Part shown: piece by piece, positions 7,481-16,706 of the stretch
Layout of the letters: every line of letters starts with the position of its first letter
Numbering within the stretch: the first letter of the stretch is position 1
Assembly (NCBI GenBank): GCA_001247695.2
Contig: LGRX02003671.1
Location: 1-21,950, forward strand
DNA from: Cymbomonas tetramitiformis
Taxonomy: Eukaryota > Chlorophyta > Pyramimonadophyceae > Pyramimonadales > Pyramimonadaceae
Direction: 5' to 3'
Length of the DNA: 21,950 bases
The notes under the pieces: model-generated
The model's database searches: none
Seen by the model: only the letters and a program-made list of their open reading frames with translations
Told to the model about the DNA's origin: nothing
Program-made: the position numbers and the translations under genes

Positions 7481-8350
7481 GAGCTTCAAGTAACTCAAAG
7501 ATATGTATCTTGGCAGTATGTGTGCCAAGTTTCGTGCTCTAGGACGCACGGGAAGCCCTCGGCTGTTTGGCATCTTTGGGTTTGGGTGTCACGTTCGAAC
7601 CCAAACCCAAAACATCTGCCTTAGAAATAAATTGCGCGTTTCGCGCACAAGTAACTTGAAGCCTTGAGCTGCAAGTAACTCAAAGATATGTATCTTGGCA
7701 GTATTCGTGCCAAGTTTCGTGCTCTAGGACGCACGGGAAGCCCTCGGCTGTTTGGCATCTTTGGGTTTGGGTGTCACGTTCGAACCCAAACCCAAAACAT
7801 CTGCCTTAGAAATAAATTGCGCGTTTCGCGCACAAGTAACTTGAAGCCTTGAGCTTCTGGTAACTTAAATATATGTACCATGGTAGTATTCGTGCCAAGT
7901 TTTGTGCTTAGGACGCACGGGAAGCCCTCGGCTGTTTGGCATCTTTGGGTTTGGGTGTCACGTTCGAACCCAAACCCAAAACATCTGCCTTAGAAATAAA
8001 TTGCGCGTTTCGCGCGCAAGTAACTTGAAGCCTTGAGCTTCAAGTAACTCAAAGATATGATCTTGGCAGTATGTGTGCCAAGTTTCGTGCTCTAGGACGC
8101 ACGGGAAGCCCTCGGCTGTTTGGCATCTTTGGGTTTGGGTGTCACGTTCGAACCCAAACCCAAAACATCTGCCTTAGAAATAAATTGCGCGTTTCGCGCA
8201 CAAGTAACTTGAAGCCTTGAGCTTCAAGTAACTCAAAGATATGTACCATGGTAGTATTCGTGCCAAGTTTCGTGCGTTAGGACGCACGGGAAGCCCTCGG
8301 CTGTTTGGCATCTTTGGGTTTGGGAGTCACGTTCGAACCCAAACCCAAAG
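7481..8350. repeat. Five-copy 184/185-bp tandem repeat with conserved hairpins
   Basis: Units begin at about 7481, 7666, 7851, 8035 and 8219 (spacings 185, 185, 184, 184); the fifth is incomplete and diverges after 8350. Each carries several inverted repeats: TTTGGGTTTGGGT/ACCCAAACCCAAA (13-bp stem), CTTGGCA/TGCCAAG, CGTGC/GCACG, GCGCG-TTT-CGCGC, and ACTTGAAGC/GCTTCAAGT across the unit junction. Units are nearly identical apart from copies 3 and 5, which share a CCATGG change. No ORF spans the array. It could be a satellite-like sequence or an amplified foldback element. Confidence 0.9.
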
Positions 8351-8459
8351 GCAAAGGCATAGGACAGTTTCGTAGATTCTGTCCAGATGCCTTTGCAACC
8401 TCGCTTGCTAACTCATATTGCAATGAATATTCAACATTCAAGCGTTGGATACCCCACGC

Positions 8460-8712
8460 CAACGGGAAGCGCTCGGCTGATTTGTTATTTGGGTATGCGC
8501 ACCCAAATGACAAAAAACGCATCTTTGAAACTCGTTAGTTTCAAAGATGCGTGGCCGATGCCTTCGTGCTTATGTGTGTTAATCCATATGAAATATTCCA
8601 TGGAATAAATGTGAATATCCCGCACAAACGGGAAGCGCTCGGCCGTTTTGTAAAATTAGGGTGCACCCAAAATACAAAACGCATCTTTGAAACTCGGAAG
8701 TTTCAAAGATGC
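8460..8712. repeat. Two diverged repeat units ending in 14-15-bp hairpins
   Basis: Two segments share an ACGGGAAGCGCTCGGC core with the upstream array's ACGGGAAGCCCTCGGC. Each leads to a perfect hairpin: CGCATCTTTGAAACT-CGTT-AGTTTCAAAGATGCG (8518-8551) and GCATCTTTGAAACT-CGGA-AGTTTCAAAGATGC (8681-8712). Smaller ACCC/GGGT hairpins precede both. They are related to, but diverged from, the 185-bp units. The perfect stems suggest recent formation or a selected structure. Confidence 0.8.
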
Positions 8713-8759
8713 TTGCCGGTCGCGTGCAGCGGTAAAAGGCAAGTCAAAGGGTTTAGGAT

Positions 8760-9747
8760 ATAGAAGAAGTACAGGGGCCTTTTTTTCAAGCAGAACACGC
8801 CGTGAGTGTCTATTACAACGGCGCCCACCATTATCACAAGCGAGACAAACCTTCTTAACTCCTATGCTAGAATGGCATTTGGAGTTTTTCACGGTATGGT
8901 TGGCTACACCGTCACTTTGTAAGATACATATCAAGGCATGCGTGTTCGTGCTTGCAACCAAGTTCTTCTTGGCATCATTAGCTACAATTTGAGCTATCGA
9001 ATGCCTTGACAGGGGGTGTCTAAGGGGCCTAAATATGCGTTTATTGGGGTGTAAATCGATAATCAATTTCCGTAGTTTACTACGGAGATTCTAGCATGGG
9101 AGTTAAAGCTTTTTGGAGGCTTCCTCATGATGGCACCAGCGGGAACGAGCTTGAACGAGAGCGTTTGACCTGTGTGCACATTATTTGAACACGAGTCGTG
9201 AAAAGGACCACCGGTCATAGCCGGATAACATCAAGAAAACTTATTCTAAATTCAACATGAAAACGGGTTATTCTAAAATCATGGAAACTTAATCTAAATT
9301 AGTTATTTTCCCCATTCTTGATGCATAAGTCAAAACTCGTCCGACACCCGCGCGAATACGTCGGGTCTCACACACTCACACTGGGTCGAAAACTCGACGA
9401 ATTATCGCGCGAAAAATCGAATTTTGAGGTCGCACGAATAATCGCGATTCACAATTTGCAGGACCCAACATTGTGTGATGGATATATATCCCGCTATTCG
9501 TGTTGTCATCTAATTTGCCAAAGTAGATGGAAATCCGTAGCAAACAACTAATCATCGATCGCATCGCAGCCGCGTGATCCCGCAAGGCTTAGCGCACATC
9601 GTCGGGGGGGGGAGTTCACACCACTATACCAAGATGCCAATTCGCCAGGACTAGAGATCTCATTAGCACCACCATCTTGTCAAGCCGCTCGACTCCGCAA
9701 ACAATGTCCCAGGCTACACGTTGTTGATACACGGGAAGCACTTCAAA
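8760..9747. other. Gene-free stretch
   Basis: ORFs of up to 136 codons occur (for example 8656-9066 on the minus strand), but none shows a recognisable domain, and the longest begins inside the hairpin repeats. I see no RNA gene or clear mobile-element end here. Confidence 0.4.
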
Positions 9748-9835
9748 TTTGTCGCACCGATTATTTTATTTGTCGCACCGTGCGACAAACTGTAATCATA
9801 CCGTGCGACAGAATGGTGCGACAGACATGAGCGCC
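9748..9835. repeat. GTGCGAC-rich repeat cluster, inverted copy of the 11352/11673 repeats
   Basis: TTTGTCGCACCGATTATTTT and the following ATTTGTCGCAC are the reverse complement, with few changes, of the ACGACAAATAAAATAACCCGTGCGACA block at 11673. A perfect palindrome TTTGTCGCAC-C-GTGCGACAAA overlaps its right side, and GTGCGACA recurs at about 9801 and 9814. It could be one end of a non-autonomous element. Confidence 0.6.
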
Positions 9836-10904
9836 ACGCTCAATTCTGTCGTGAAAATTCACAGAAATCCACAAAATTCACAGAAAATTTTCAGATGACC
9901 TGATTTGCATGGACAGAAAGCAGCCAGGATAACAAATTATGAAAAACAAATCGGACAAACGATTATTTTAATTGCATTCGGGGTGTGTTGAACGGAGGAA
10001 TTAATTCGCGAAAATTCCTTTCAATAAAATCGCCACACAGAAAGAGAATCAGACCCCATCCCCACCCCATAATCGATGACGATGACGATGACACCCGAAT
10101 GGTGTCATGGCATAATGATGAGGTCAAACACGCTCGAGAGTTTTCCAGTGTCGGCTTTTGCAGAATCGTGACCGTTTTTGCAAAATCTGTCCGTTTTTGC
10201 AGTGGTGAGTGTTCAAATGTCATTTGTTAAATATGCAATTTTAAGAATAACACGGAACGTTTCCCCCGCAGTGTGCCCCTGTCGAGCCAAAACAAGATTA
10301 CTTCTTAAGATCATGTATTAATCTAAGCAAGAATTTCCTATTGAATATTATCACATATTCCTACTAAGTTTATCGATACGCGCATCACGTAGAATGATAC
10401 CCGCAATCGCAACTATTGGGGGTTTTAGAAACTCAAAATTCCGTTCGCTATACCCGGATGAACGCGCCAGCCTACAGTGAGATGTATGGTTGACTGACGA
10501 GTCTGTCCAATTTATTTCGGAAAGATACACACACCAGGTGCTATTTTTGCAAACAATTCCCTCACGCGATGCGCATGCTCGCTTGCAAGCGAGCGCGCGA
10601 ATGAGGGAAGAAATCCTAGCGGAAACGTGGACGCAAATGACATCCGCGTTTCCGCCAGAGCTGTCAGTGCAGTGTCAGATGCTCAAAATATGTTGTATAT
10701 GCATATGAGATATGCGTGATAAAGCCATGCTGTGCATTATGCGTCGCTGCTGCGCGTGAGTCGAGTCAGCGGACTCGACGAATTACAAAATCATCCACCC
10801 CCTCTAACGCGCCGCGTCCAGAATCGTCCTAGAATCTGAACGGATCTTGCGCGCGCAAGAAATATGAGGTTCCTAACATACTTTAGAATGCATATGCAAA
10901 GTTA
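9836..10904. other. Gene-free stretch with small palindromes
   Basis: Includes palindromes CTCGCTTGCAAGCGAG (about 10577-10592) and GTCGAGTC-AGCG-GACTCGAC (10760-10779). The ORF at 10490-10708 has no recognised domain. No gene supported. Confidence 0.35.
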
Positions 10905-10942
10905 CGTTGTGTTTGGTAGACGGGATTATACCAAACACAACG
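10905..10942. repeat. Perfect 13-bp inverted repeat with 12-nt loop
   Basis: CGTTGTGTTTGGT (10905-10917) pairs exactly with ACCAAACACAACG (10930-10942). No poly-T run follows, so a terminator role is not indicated. It lies in gene-free sequence. Confidence 0.8.
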
Positions 10943-11351
10943 GTCGCTGAAGAGTGACTTACGGGGCGCTCAGTTCAGCGGTCTTAGCAGTGAGGTGAAA
11001 GCGAAAGGATGCAAGCGGATTCTGTTTTCCTCGTATGAATATCTGGTTGGCCGCACATTCGACAGCGAGGTCGGACACGTCATCATATTAGTGATTTGTG
11101 AATGGGAAATATGGTATGTAATTTTCATCGGATCGATGTAAAAATATCAGCGGACTGCGATAATCTGAATAATCGATCTACGGCAGTTGGAAGAGATTTT
11201 CATGACGCGATCGTATTCATTTTCGCCAGCATGACATCATGGTAGGACTGCTGGCATGGATGAAAAACAGCATATATATCTTCGTGGTATAATTTTGAAT
11301 TGGTAAACGCGTCTCTGGTTGTCGGTTATACGAACGATCGGTCGAAACAAT

Positions 11352-11724
11352 CGTTTGCGACACGACAAATAAAAGAACCAGTGCGACACAAATGAGGGGC
11401 TACCGTTCCGGGTAGGACTGCTGAGATGCTATCGTATCATGATTGGCCGGTAACGCGCGAGCGCTCGACACAATCCGGGGTAGGACTGCTGACATGGGCA
11501 GAAAATTTTCGAAAATTTTCCAACGGCACAATTTTTGAGGGACAGCTCCTGCGGTGTGGCCTGTTGATGTCACTTTTTTCCAGGAAACCTGTTTCGCTCC
11601 TTTAAGGGAATCGAAATGAAAAACAGCATATTTCTGAAAAAGCTGCGAAGCGTCGTTAATATAAACGAATCTTTTGCGACACGACAAATAAAATAACCCG
11701 TGCGACACAAATGAGGGGCTACCT
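11352..11724. repeat. Direct repeat pair (about 51 bp) 319 bp apart
   Basis: About 51 bp starting TTTGCGACACGACAAATAAAA and ending ATGAGGGGCTACC occur at about 11354-11404 and 11673-11724 with very few differences. Looser matches nearby (GGTAGGACTGCTG at 11241, 11411 and 11481; ATGAAAAACAGCATAT at 11259 and 11616) suggest an older, larger duplication. A 20-bp palindrome GAAAATTTTCGAAAATTTTC lies near 11503. Confidence 0.75.
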
Positions 11725-11730
11725 GATACA

Positions 11731-11855
11731 CGTGTACGAGAAAAGATCGCCGTTGCACATCACCGGGGCGGTGAAACCAAGTTATTGATCCCACTGTACA
11801 AGCAAAGATCGCCGTTGCGCATCACCACCGGGGCGGCGCCCAAAACCAACATCGG
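11731..11855. repeat. Diverged tandem duplication, about 62 bp
   Basis: GTGTACGAGAAAAGATCGCC with the following GTTGCACATCACC, and CTGTACAAGCAAAGATCGCC with GTTGCGCATCACC, are both followed by CCGGGGCGG. The offset is about 62 bp. Confidence 0.7.
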
Positions 11856-12072
11856 CGATGGAGGAATGTGCCGTGGCACCAAAGGAAGATGCCGCCGCCG
11901 CCCCAGCACCTGCAAACTTAAAACACACGAAAATGCAGAGTGCCACAACGGGCAGAGCGTTTAGTATATGTCAACCGGTCGGGAGCGCCGCATCCCACCG
12001 CTGGCCTGCACGTCGCCTTAAGCGTGTCGTCGTAGTTATAATCGCGTCGGTGTCATACCTCGTGTCATACAT

Positions 12073-12249
12073 ATGGTGCACTATGTCGATGAAACCTGTG
12101 GATTCCTTCGTTGGAGCAGAGTGATACGGCAGCGCCGCTACGGCATCCACACACCGCCGGCGGAGCTGGTAAATCCACAACTGCCAGCATATGCACCGCA
12201 GATGCAGCCTCATGTACCACCGCCAAAGCGAGCACGGCAAGTACTATAG
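12073..12249 (+). pseudogene. Possible 58-codon coding remnant, Pro/Arg-rich
   Basis: ATG at 12073 opens MVHYVDETCGFLRWSRVIRQ, then a proline-rich end with PPPKRARQVL before two successive TAG codons. The same frame continues after them as another Pro/Ala-rich stretch to TGA at 12436. The composition looks like protein more than the surrounding AT-rich sequence does, and the two TAGs suggest decay. No family is recognised, and chance cannot be excluded. Confidence 0.2.
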
Positions 12250-12439
12250 TAGGTGTCACCTGCGAGCCCGCCGCATGCGGCTCATTCTGGTACAATAGCA
12301 GCATGCTCTCCGCCGCCGTCGGTGGCACCACCAGATGCAACCGTCGCATGTATCCTAGAGCCGTCAAGATCCGTGAAAGACGCCGATGCGCGAATGTCAC
12401 CCCCACGTCCCCGGCTAAATCATCAGCCTGTCAGTAATT

Positions 12440-13135
12440 GAAGAGAGTTCGGAAAACACCTCTAACTAAGGGGCAGGCCATCCGGCGAGGGTCTCAGGAG
12501 CCACCGGCTCCCCCACCGCGAATCCGTAATCTGAGGACGAGACGGAATCCTGTGAAGATGATGACGAGTTGGCGCATCAGTATCTAGCGCATACATCGAC
12601 ATTTTACCTTGTTGGAACGGAAGAAAGCTCGCCGTGGGCCCAACGAACCTTGCTAAAATGGTTAGAGCGCACCTTCTTGCTCCTGCAAGCACGGACGGTG
12701 TGGTGTGCGTCTCCTTAAAAATGCGTTCGAATACACCATGCTGTACGTATATGGAGTTGACAGAGGGTATCGATGTTGTATCACCGTATGATGGTTGCGG
12801 TGAATGCATGCGTAACATGCGGAAGGTGAATGCGTGTCTGGACGTACCCAATTCACACTATCACGCATTTTGGATTCAAATTCATATAATGTAACGCCCG
12901 AAAGTGCTATGCAGCAGTGTAAACAAGAGGGAAAATGCGTGAGGGGGAAATTGTGTGCTTAATAGTTGAATGGCGTAGTCTGTGGGTAATTTATTTTAGG
13001 TTACGCTGAAATGCATACGTTGTGACGCCTCGAAGTGAGATGTATTGTACGTAAACCACTTGTGATCTTTGTTAGCAGTGTGTTGGCAGGCGACGGGAAG
13101 AGGGGGCACACCCCCCTAGGCGTTTAAGCGTGCTG
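12440..13135. other. Gene-free stretch
   Basis: ORFs at 12462-12851 (minus) and 12634-12894 (plus, Cys- and Met-rich) overlap on opposite strands and show no domain I know. No RNA gene or strong repeat seen. Confidence 0.35.
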
Positions 13136-13164
13136 CTCGGGAGCAAGGCATGGAATCGATTGTT

Positions 13165-13390
13165 TGATATTCTGATACTATCGATTAATCAGAATATCGG
13201 AATCGATTGATATATAATTTTGCACTATCAGAATATTGGAATTGATCGATCGCTCCGCCCGAGAATCAGAATCGATTGATCGCCCCGCTCGATAATCAGA
13301 ATTGATTGATTACCATCTAGAAATATCAGAATTGATTGATGCTCGCTCGAAAATATATATCAGAATTCGCGATCGATTATTTCAAAATTT
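13165..13390 (+). repeat. Left subterminal repeats, about six ATCAGAATYGATTGAT motifs
   Basis: About six irregularly spaced copies of an ATCAGAAT(C/T)GATTGAT-like motif. They include TATCAGAATTGATTGAT and AATCAGAATCGATTGAT, and an initial 11-bp inverted pair GATATTCTGAT/ATCAGAATATC. The motif and its orientation match the right array. Confidence 0.75.
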
Positions 13391-13699
13391 GCAGTCCGCT
13401 ATCAATCCACGCAATACTCAGTGAGAGATATCGATTGGTCGATTATCATAAGAGGATTCAAATCATGGGAAGCGCATTCCAATATCGGAGAACCCGATCT
13501 TTGGACCGTCGCATATTGCAGGCTGTTTATTGGTAAATTATGGCAGGGAAGACCCCCAAATGCGATTTCCCGAACCCTCCCATCAGAACTTATGGGGTTC
13601 ACATATAGGCTCGTCCGTCGTTTGGACCATTTCAATTTTCAAGTCCCTACTCTGTGTCACTGTGACACTCTCGCTCTCCTCTGAATCGCAAAATCAGTC

Positions 13700-14053
13700 A
13701 TGGGCAAGCGCGGACGGGGACCACAACCGAATAAGGTGAAGTTGGTCGCTCAGGGGAAGGGCACGATCAAGCGCACCCAGCAAACGCCTTTCGACCCTGC
13801 CGGCAGTGATGAAACCGAATACAGAGTTCGGGAAATAAAGGCAGAGCGTGTTGCAAGAGGAGGCACTGCACAGTGGCCGATAGGTTGGAAAAACTTCGAG
13901 AACCCTATAAGCACGATACCTAGGAATCGGTTGAGAATCTTGCTGGACATGAGACCACCATCAGCGACTTTCGCAAACAAGCGAGGGAGGAGAAAGAGGC
14001 GCGCGAAGCTGCGGCAAATGCACGGCGACAAGAACGATTGGTGGCACGAGAAG
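13700..14053 (+). pseudogene. Chromodomain-like first exon of a transposon gene, frameshifted
   Basis: An ATG at 13700 (purine-poor leader, G at +4) begins MGKRGRGPQPNK, and after about 35 residues reads EYRVREIKAERVARGG and then WPIGWKNFE. This is the pattern of a chromodomain: hydrophobic strand, R-xxx-G turn, and W-x-x-x-WK-x-F. The next conserved piece, normally TWEPEENL, is broken: VENLAGHETTISDFRKQ and an E/A/R-rich helix continue in another frame from about 13927, whose upstream is closed by TAG at 13921. The helix ends at RLVARE with a good donor, AAG|GTACTC at 14053/14054, so this was probably exon 1. Chromodomains bind methylated histone tails, and in mobile elements they can guide integration. 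No further exons are present. Confidence 0.55.
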
Positions 14054-14244
14054 GTACTCATACCACCATCTTCGTTTCCATACGTACTTATCTATTTCGC
14101 TCCCTCTTCTCACGGTTCGTGCTCGCACCAAGGCACCATGTGTTCTTTCATCATATCGTTATCACCTGTGCATATTCATATTGTATCTATAGCGCTATTG
14201 CATTGAGTCTTCTTCATAATTTGATATAGGTGTTTTTGGCCACA

Positions 14245-14540
14245 TATCACACATGCTTGATTGGGTTTGCCACATATCACAATTGATTGATCGGGTTTAC
14301 TGCATATCAGAATTGATTGGTATGTTTTGCTACCTATCAGAATTGATTGATATGTTTTGCTGCCTATCAAAATTGATTGATCTGTTTTGCTACCTATCAG
14401 AATTGATTGATATATTTTGCTACCTACCTATCAGAATCGATTGATTAATATGGTGTTTATCAGAATCAATTGATCAGATTTACTTGCTATCACAATCAAT
14501 TGATCACTTTTTTGAAATATCAAAAACTATCGATAGCACT
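14245..14540 (+). repeat. Right subterminal array, ten units at 30-bp period
   Basis: TATCA-starting units begin at 14245, 14275, 14305, 14335, 14365, 14395, 14429, 14459, 14489 and 14519; one interval is 34 bp (a duplicated TACC) and the rest are 30. The first 17 bases (TATCAGAATTGATTGAT and variants) are conserved. The rest is T-rich, often TATGTTTTGCTACC. The left array has the same motif in the same orientation. Confidence 0.9.
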
Positions 14541-14572
14541 CGCCACAACCGATACCATGCCTTCCTCGGGAG

Positions 14573-15879
14573 GAGGGTCTACCTCATTGAGAGCTGATAT
14601 TTAGTAGGGGGGGGCATACGTAAGTGATAAACTGCTAGGGATGGGGTGGGGATGTCCCCAATAAGCGTTAAAATGTGCTGGTAATAGAGTAAATACATTG
14701 TCTGGAATCGGGGCCCTTTCTCACAAAGTCTCAACGTTCGCAAATCCCGTTCGAAGATGATCGGTATCGCGTCGCGACATTACCTTGCGAAAAAATCGGT
14801 ATCGTATCGCAAATACTAATCGCCGGATCGGACCAGTACCTACCTCCAGCTAATGATCGGCACCAATCATCAGGGAACATCCACTTATGTATCGTCTAGG
14901 AATCGATCCAGAGAATAACAAGCGATATTATACACCCCTGGCATTGTTACTTTGGCAATCAATCAAATCGAAGCGCGACTGATCATGAATGACAGCAAGA
15001 AGTACACATTATCATATTCATCGGCGCAAACGATGCCGAGCCTGGCTTTGATGATGGTCGCAGGCCATTAGCCTGTCGGCACCTTGCACAGCCGAACCAC
15101 ACGTGCAACAGCATCTTCTGCTTTCGAATTCCCCTCTGTATCGCCGTAAGACGCTCCACATACTTATACATATATCATGCCGACTGCGTCTATACCATAT
15201 AATTGTGAAATGTTCGCCATCAAATTTGAGACATCTGGACACGCATTTTGTTGATAAAATATTCTTATCCATCGTGCTAACTATGCTGCGACCGAATCCC
15301 CATGTTTATTGCAATTGCTTTTGGTTCATGCAATATTATCTCGCCTTAAAGATTTAGCAATTGATGGACTCCACCCTCCAGAACACTCCAGGGGAAAGAA
15401 GATAGCCTGAATATCATCACACTGGCCCACTATCGACATCGAAGCCTAGTAATCCCATGTAGGTCGGGACGGCAGCATATGCAGCAAACACACCACACGA
15501 ATGAAGAGATATCAAGTACATGTGTCAAAACACGATAATAGCCTTGCATGTTTGTAATTCGACTAAGTGTATCACCGGCATGCAACGCAAGCAAATGCTA
15601 TCGGGATTATACACTGAGCTTGCAGTTGGCATTCCAAATAGCATGGTTCCAAAGTTGGGACAAAGCTGTGCCTCGGTATTAAGCACCCACGTATAACTTC
15701 TCACCAAATTCCCACCAAATTCCCACAAAGGTTTATTTGGACACCGGATGCCTGGTGTGCGAGAGGACACTCCTTCCTGAATTTTCAATTAATTGAGCCT
15801 CCGTCACTGATGCGAGTGACTTAGTTCCGTCGAGTGCCCGAGACCCTCCAGAGTTAGTTGCGTGTAGTCACACAGACCT
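14573..15879. other. Gene-free stretch
   Basis: Only short ORFs (for example 15525-15788 on the minus strand) without recognisable domains. A TACCTTGCGA/GGTATCGTATCGC-type near-repeat around 14760-14820 is the only local pattern noted. Confidence 0.35.
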
Positions 15880-16674
15880 ATGTCCCCACAGCATCACCTC
15901 CGGGTGTCATGCAGACCCAAAAATAGTAAACAGCGGAAAAGCCAACCGCAGCTCCAACCCATAAGCCTATTGGAAGTGGAGCCACCTGAAGTGCGCGCCT
16001 TGGAGACGAAAGCATCAACACATTCGCTGAGACGTGCAAACTACGGCACTCTGACAACTGCCGCTCAGATGAAAGAGTTCGGCCGCAGCTACGGAGCACA
16101 ATACATCACATTGAGCAAAGGGGCAAACGCAGCTAAAAGTCACACCGTGCTGTTAGATTTGAGAGCGGGATACAACACTACGCTACCCGCACCTGATTGC
16201 TACATTGCTATCATGACCGCAGATGACATATGGCAGGTGACAGCAGGGCGACCCACACGCTTCCCAGTAACAATGACGAGTCTCAACTTCACACCCGCAC
16301 TGGAGCGGGCGTGCCATTCACCCAAAGCACATCATTGCCTCCTCATTGTAGCACTGCGGATGCTCTGGCTATCCGTGTGGAAACACACTCGCAACAGCTT
16401 TCAGGAAGAGTCCAAGTGGCGAGGTCGCAGCGCTTCGAAGAGCGCTCGTGACAGTGGCGCTTGGGATCCACCTTCGGTGAGCATGTTCACCGCCAGATCA
16501 TCGAACCAGACTGTCCCGGAGTGCCAGCGGAACATCGTGTACAGCTGCAGCGACTGGATGGCCACCTCCGGGTCGATCACCCCCGCCTTGAACTGCCACC
16601 CATGCGTCCCCACCTCGAAGCTAATTGTGTATCCCCATAATTTTGTGCCATCCTGGAACGCGATGTCGATGTAG
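15880..16674 (+). CDS. Unassigned 264-codon ORF, partly antisense to the glycosyltransferase gene
   Basis: ATG at 15880 opens 264 codons ending at 16674. Residues up to about 197 lie outside any other gene and read like a globular protein in places (SYGAQYITLSKGANAAKSHT, then CYIAIMTADDIWQVTAGRPT). The remainder is antisense to the last jelly-roll exon and is likely coincidental. I recognise no family. It could be an exon of an unknown gene, a mobile-element fragment, or chance. Confidence 0.2.
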   Translation: MSPQHHLRVSCRPKNSKQRKSQPQLQPISLLEVEPPEVRALETKASTHSLRRANYGTLTTAAQMKEFGRSYGAQYITLSKGANAAKSHTVLLDLRAGYNTTLPAPDCYIAIMTADDIWQVTAGRPTRFPVTMTSLNFTPALERACHSPKAHHCLLIVALRMLWLSVWKHTRNSFQEESKWRGRSASKSARDSGAWDPPSVSMFTARSSNQTVPECQRNIVYSCSDWMATSGSITPALNCHPCVPTSKLIVYPHNFVPSWNAMSM

Positions 16675-16706
16675 ATGGCATACCCGGAGTCCATGCTCCC
16701 ACTCAC
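16472..16706 (-). CDS. Exon: jelly-roll module, C-terminal part
   Basis: After GGAATAG the exon encodes VSGSMDSGYAIYIDIAFQDG, then GTHGWQFKAGVIDPEVAIQS and ends near TMFRWHSGTVWFDDLAVNML. A G-T-x-x-W-Q strand and a closing G-T-x-W-F-D-D-L/I strand are characteristic of CBM4/9-like modules. A donor lies at GAAG|GTGGAT (16472/16471). Without it, the frame runs to TGA at 16403-16401 through 23 unremarkable residues. Confidence 0.8.

Larger units (their letters stand above)
13136..14572 (+). mobile_element. DNA transposon remnant with imperfect TIRs and subterminal repeats
   Basis: CTCGGGAGCAAGGCATGGAATCGATTG at 13136 matches the reverse complement of 14546-14572 at 22 of 27 positions. Inside each end lies an array of a TATCAGAATTGATTGAT-like motif, and between the arrays a chromodomain-like first exon. 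Terminal inverted repeats plus subterminal motif arrays are typical of cut-and-paste families such as CACTA/En-Spm and hAT, where the transposase binds the repeats. Only about 850 bp lies between the arrays, too little for a full transposase, so this looks like an internally deleted, non-autonomous copy. The C-rich sequence just outside both ends (about 13108 and 14607) may mean the true termini are a little further out; no target-site duplication was identified. Confidence 0.65.

Noticed and set aside
8656..9066. 136-codon minus-strand ORF
   Set aside because: Its end overlaps the hairpin repeats, there is no recognisable domain, and composition is like neighbouring noncoding DNA.
14245..14540. 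CRISPR-like array of about ten 17-bp repeats at 30-bp spacing
   Set aside because: Repeats vary, spacers are similar to each other rather than unique, and the array sits at the end of a transposon in a eukaryotic setting with no cas genes.
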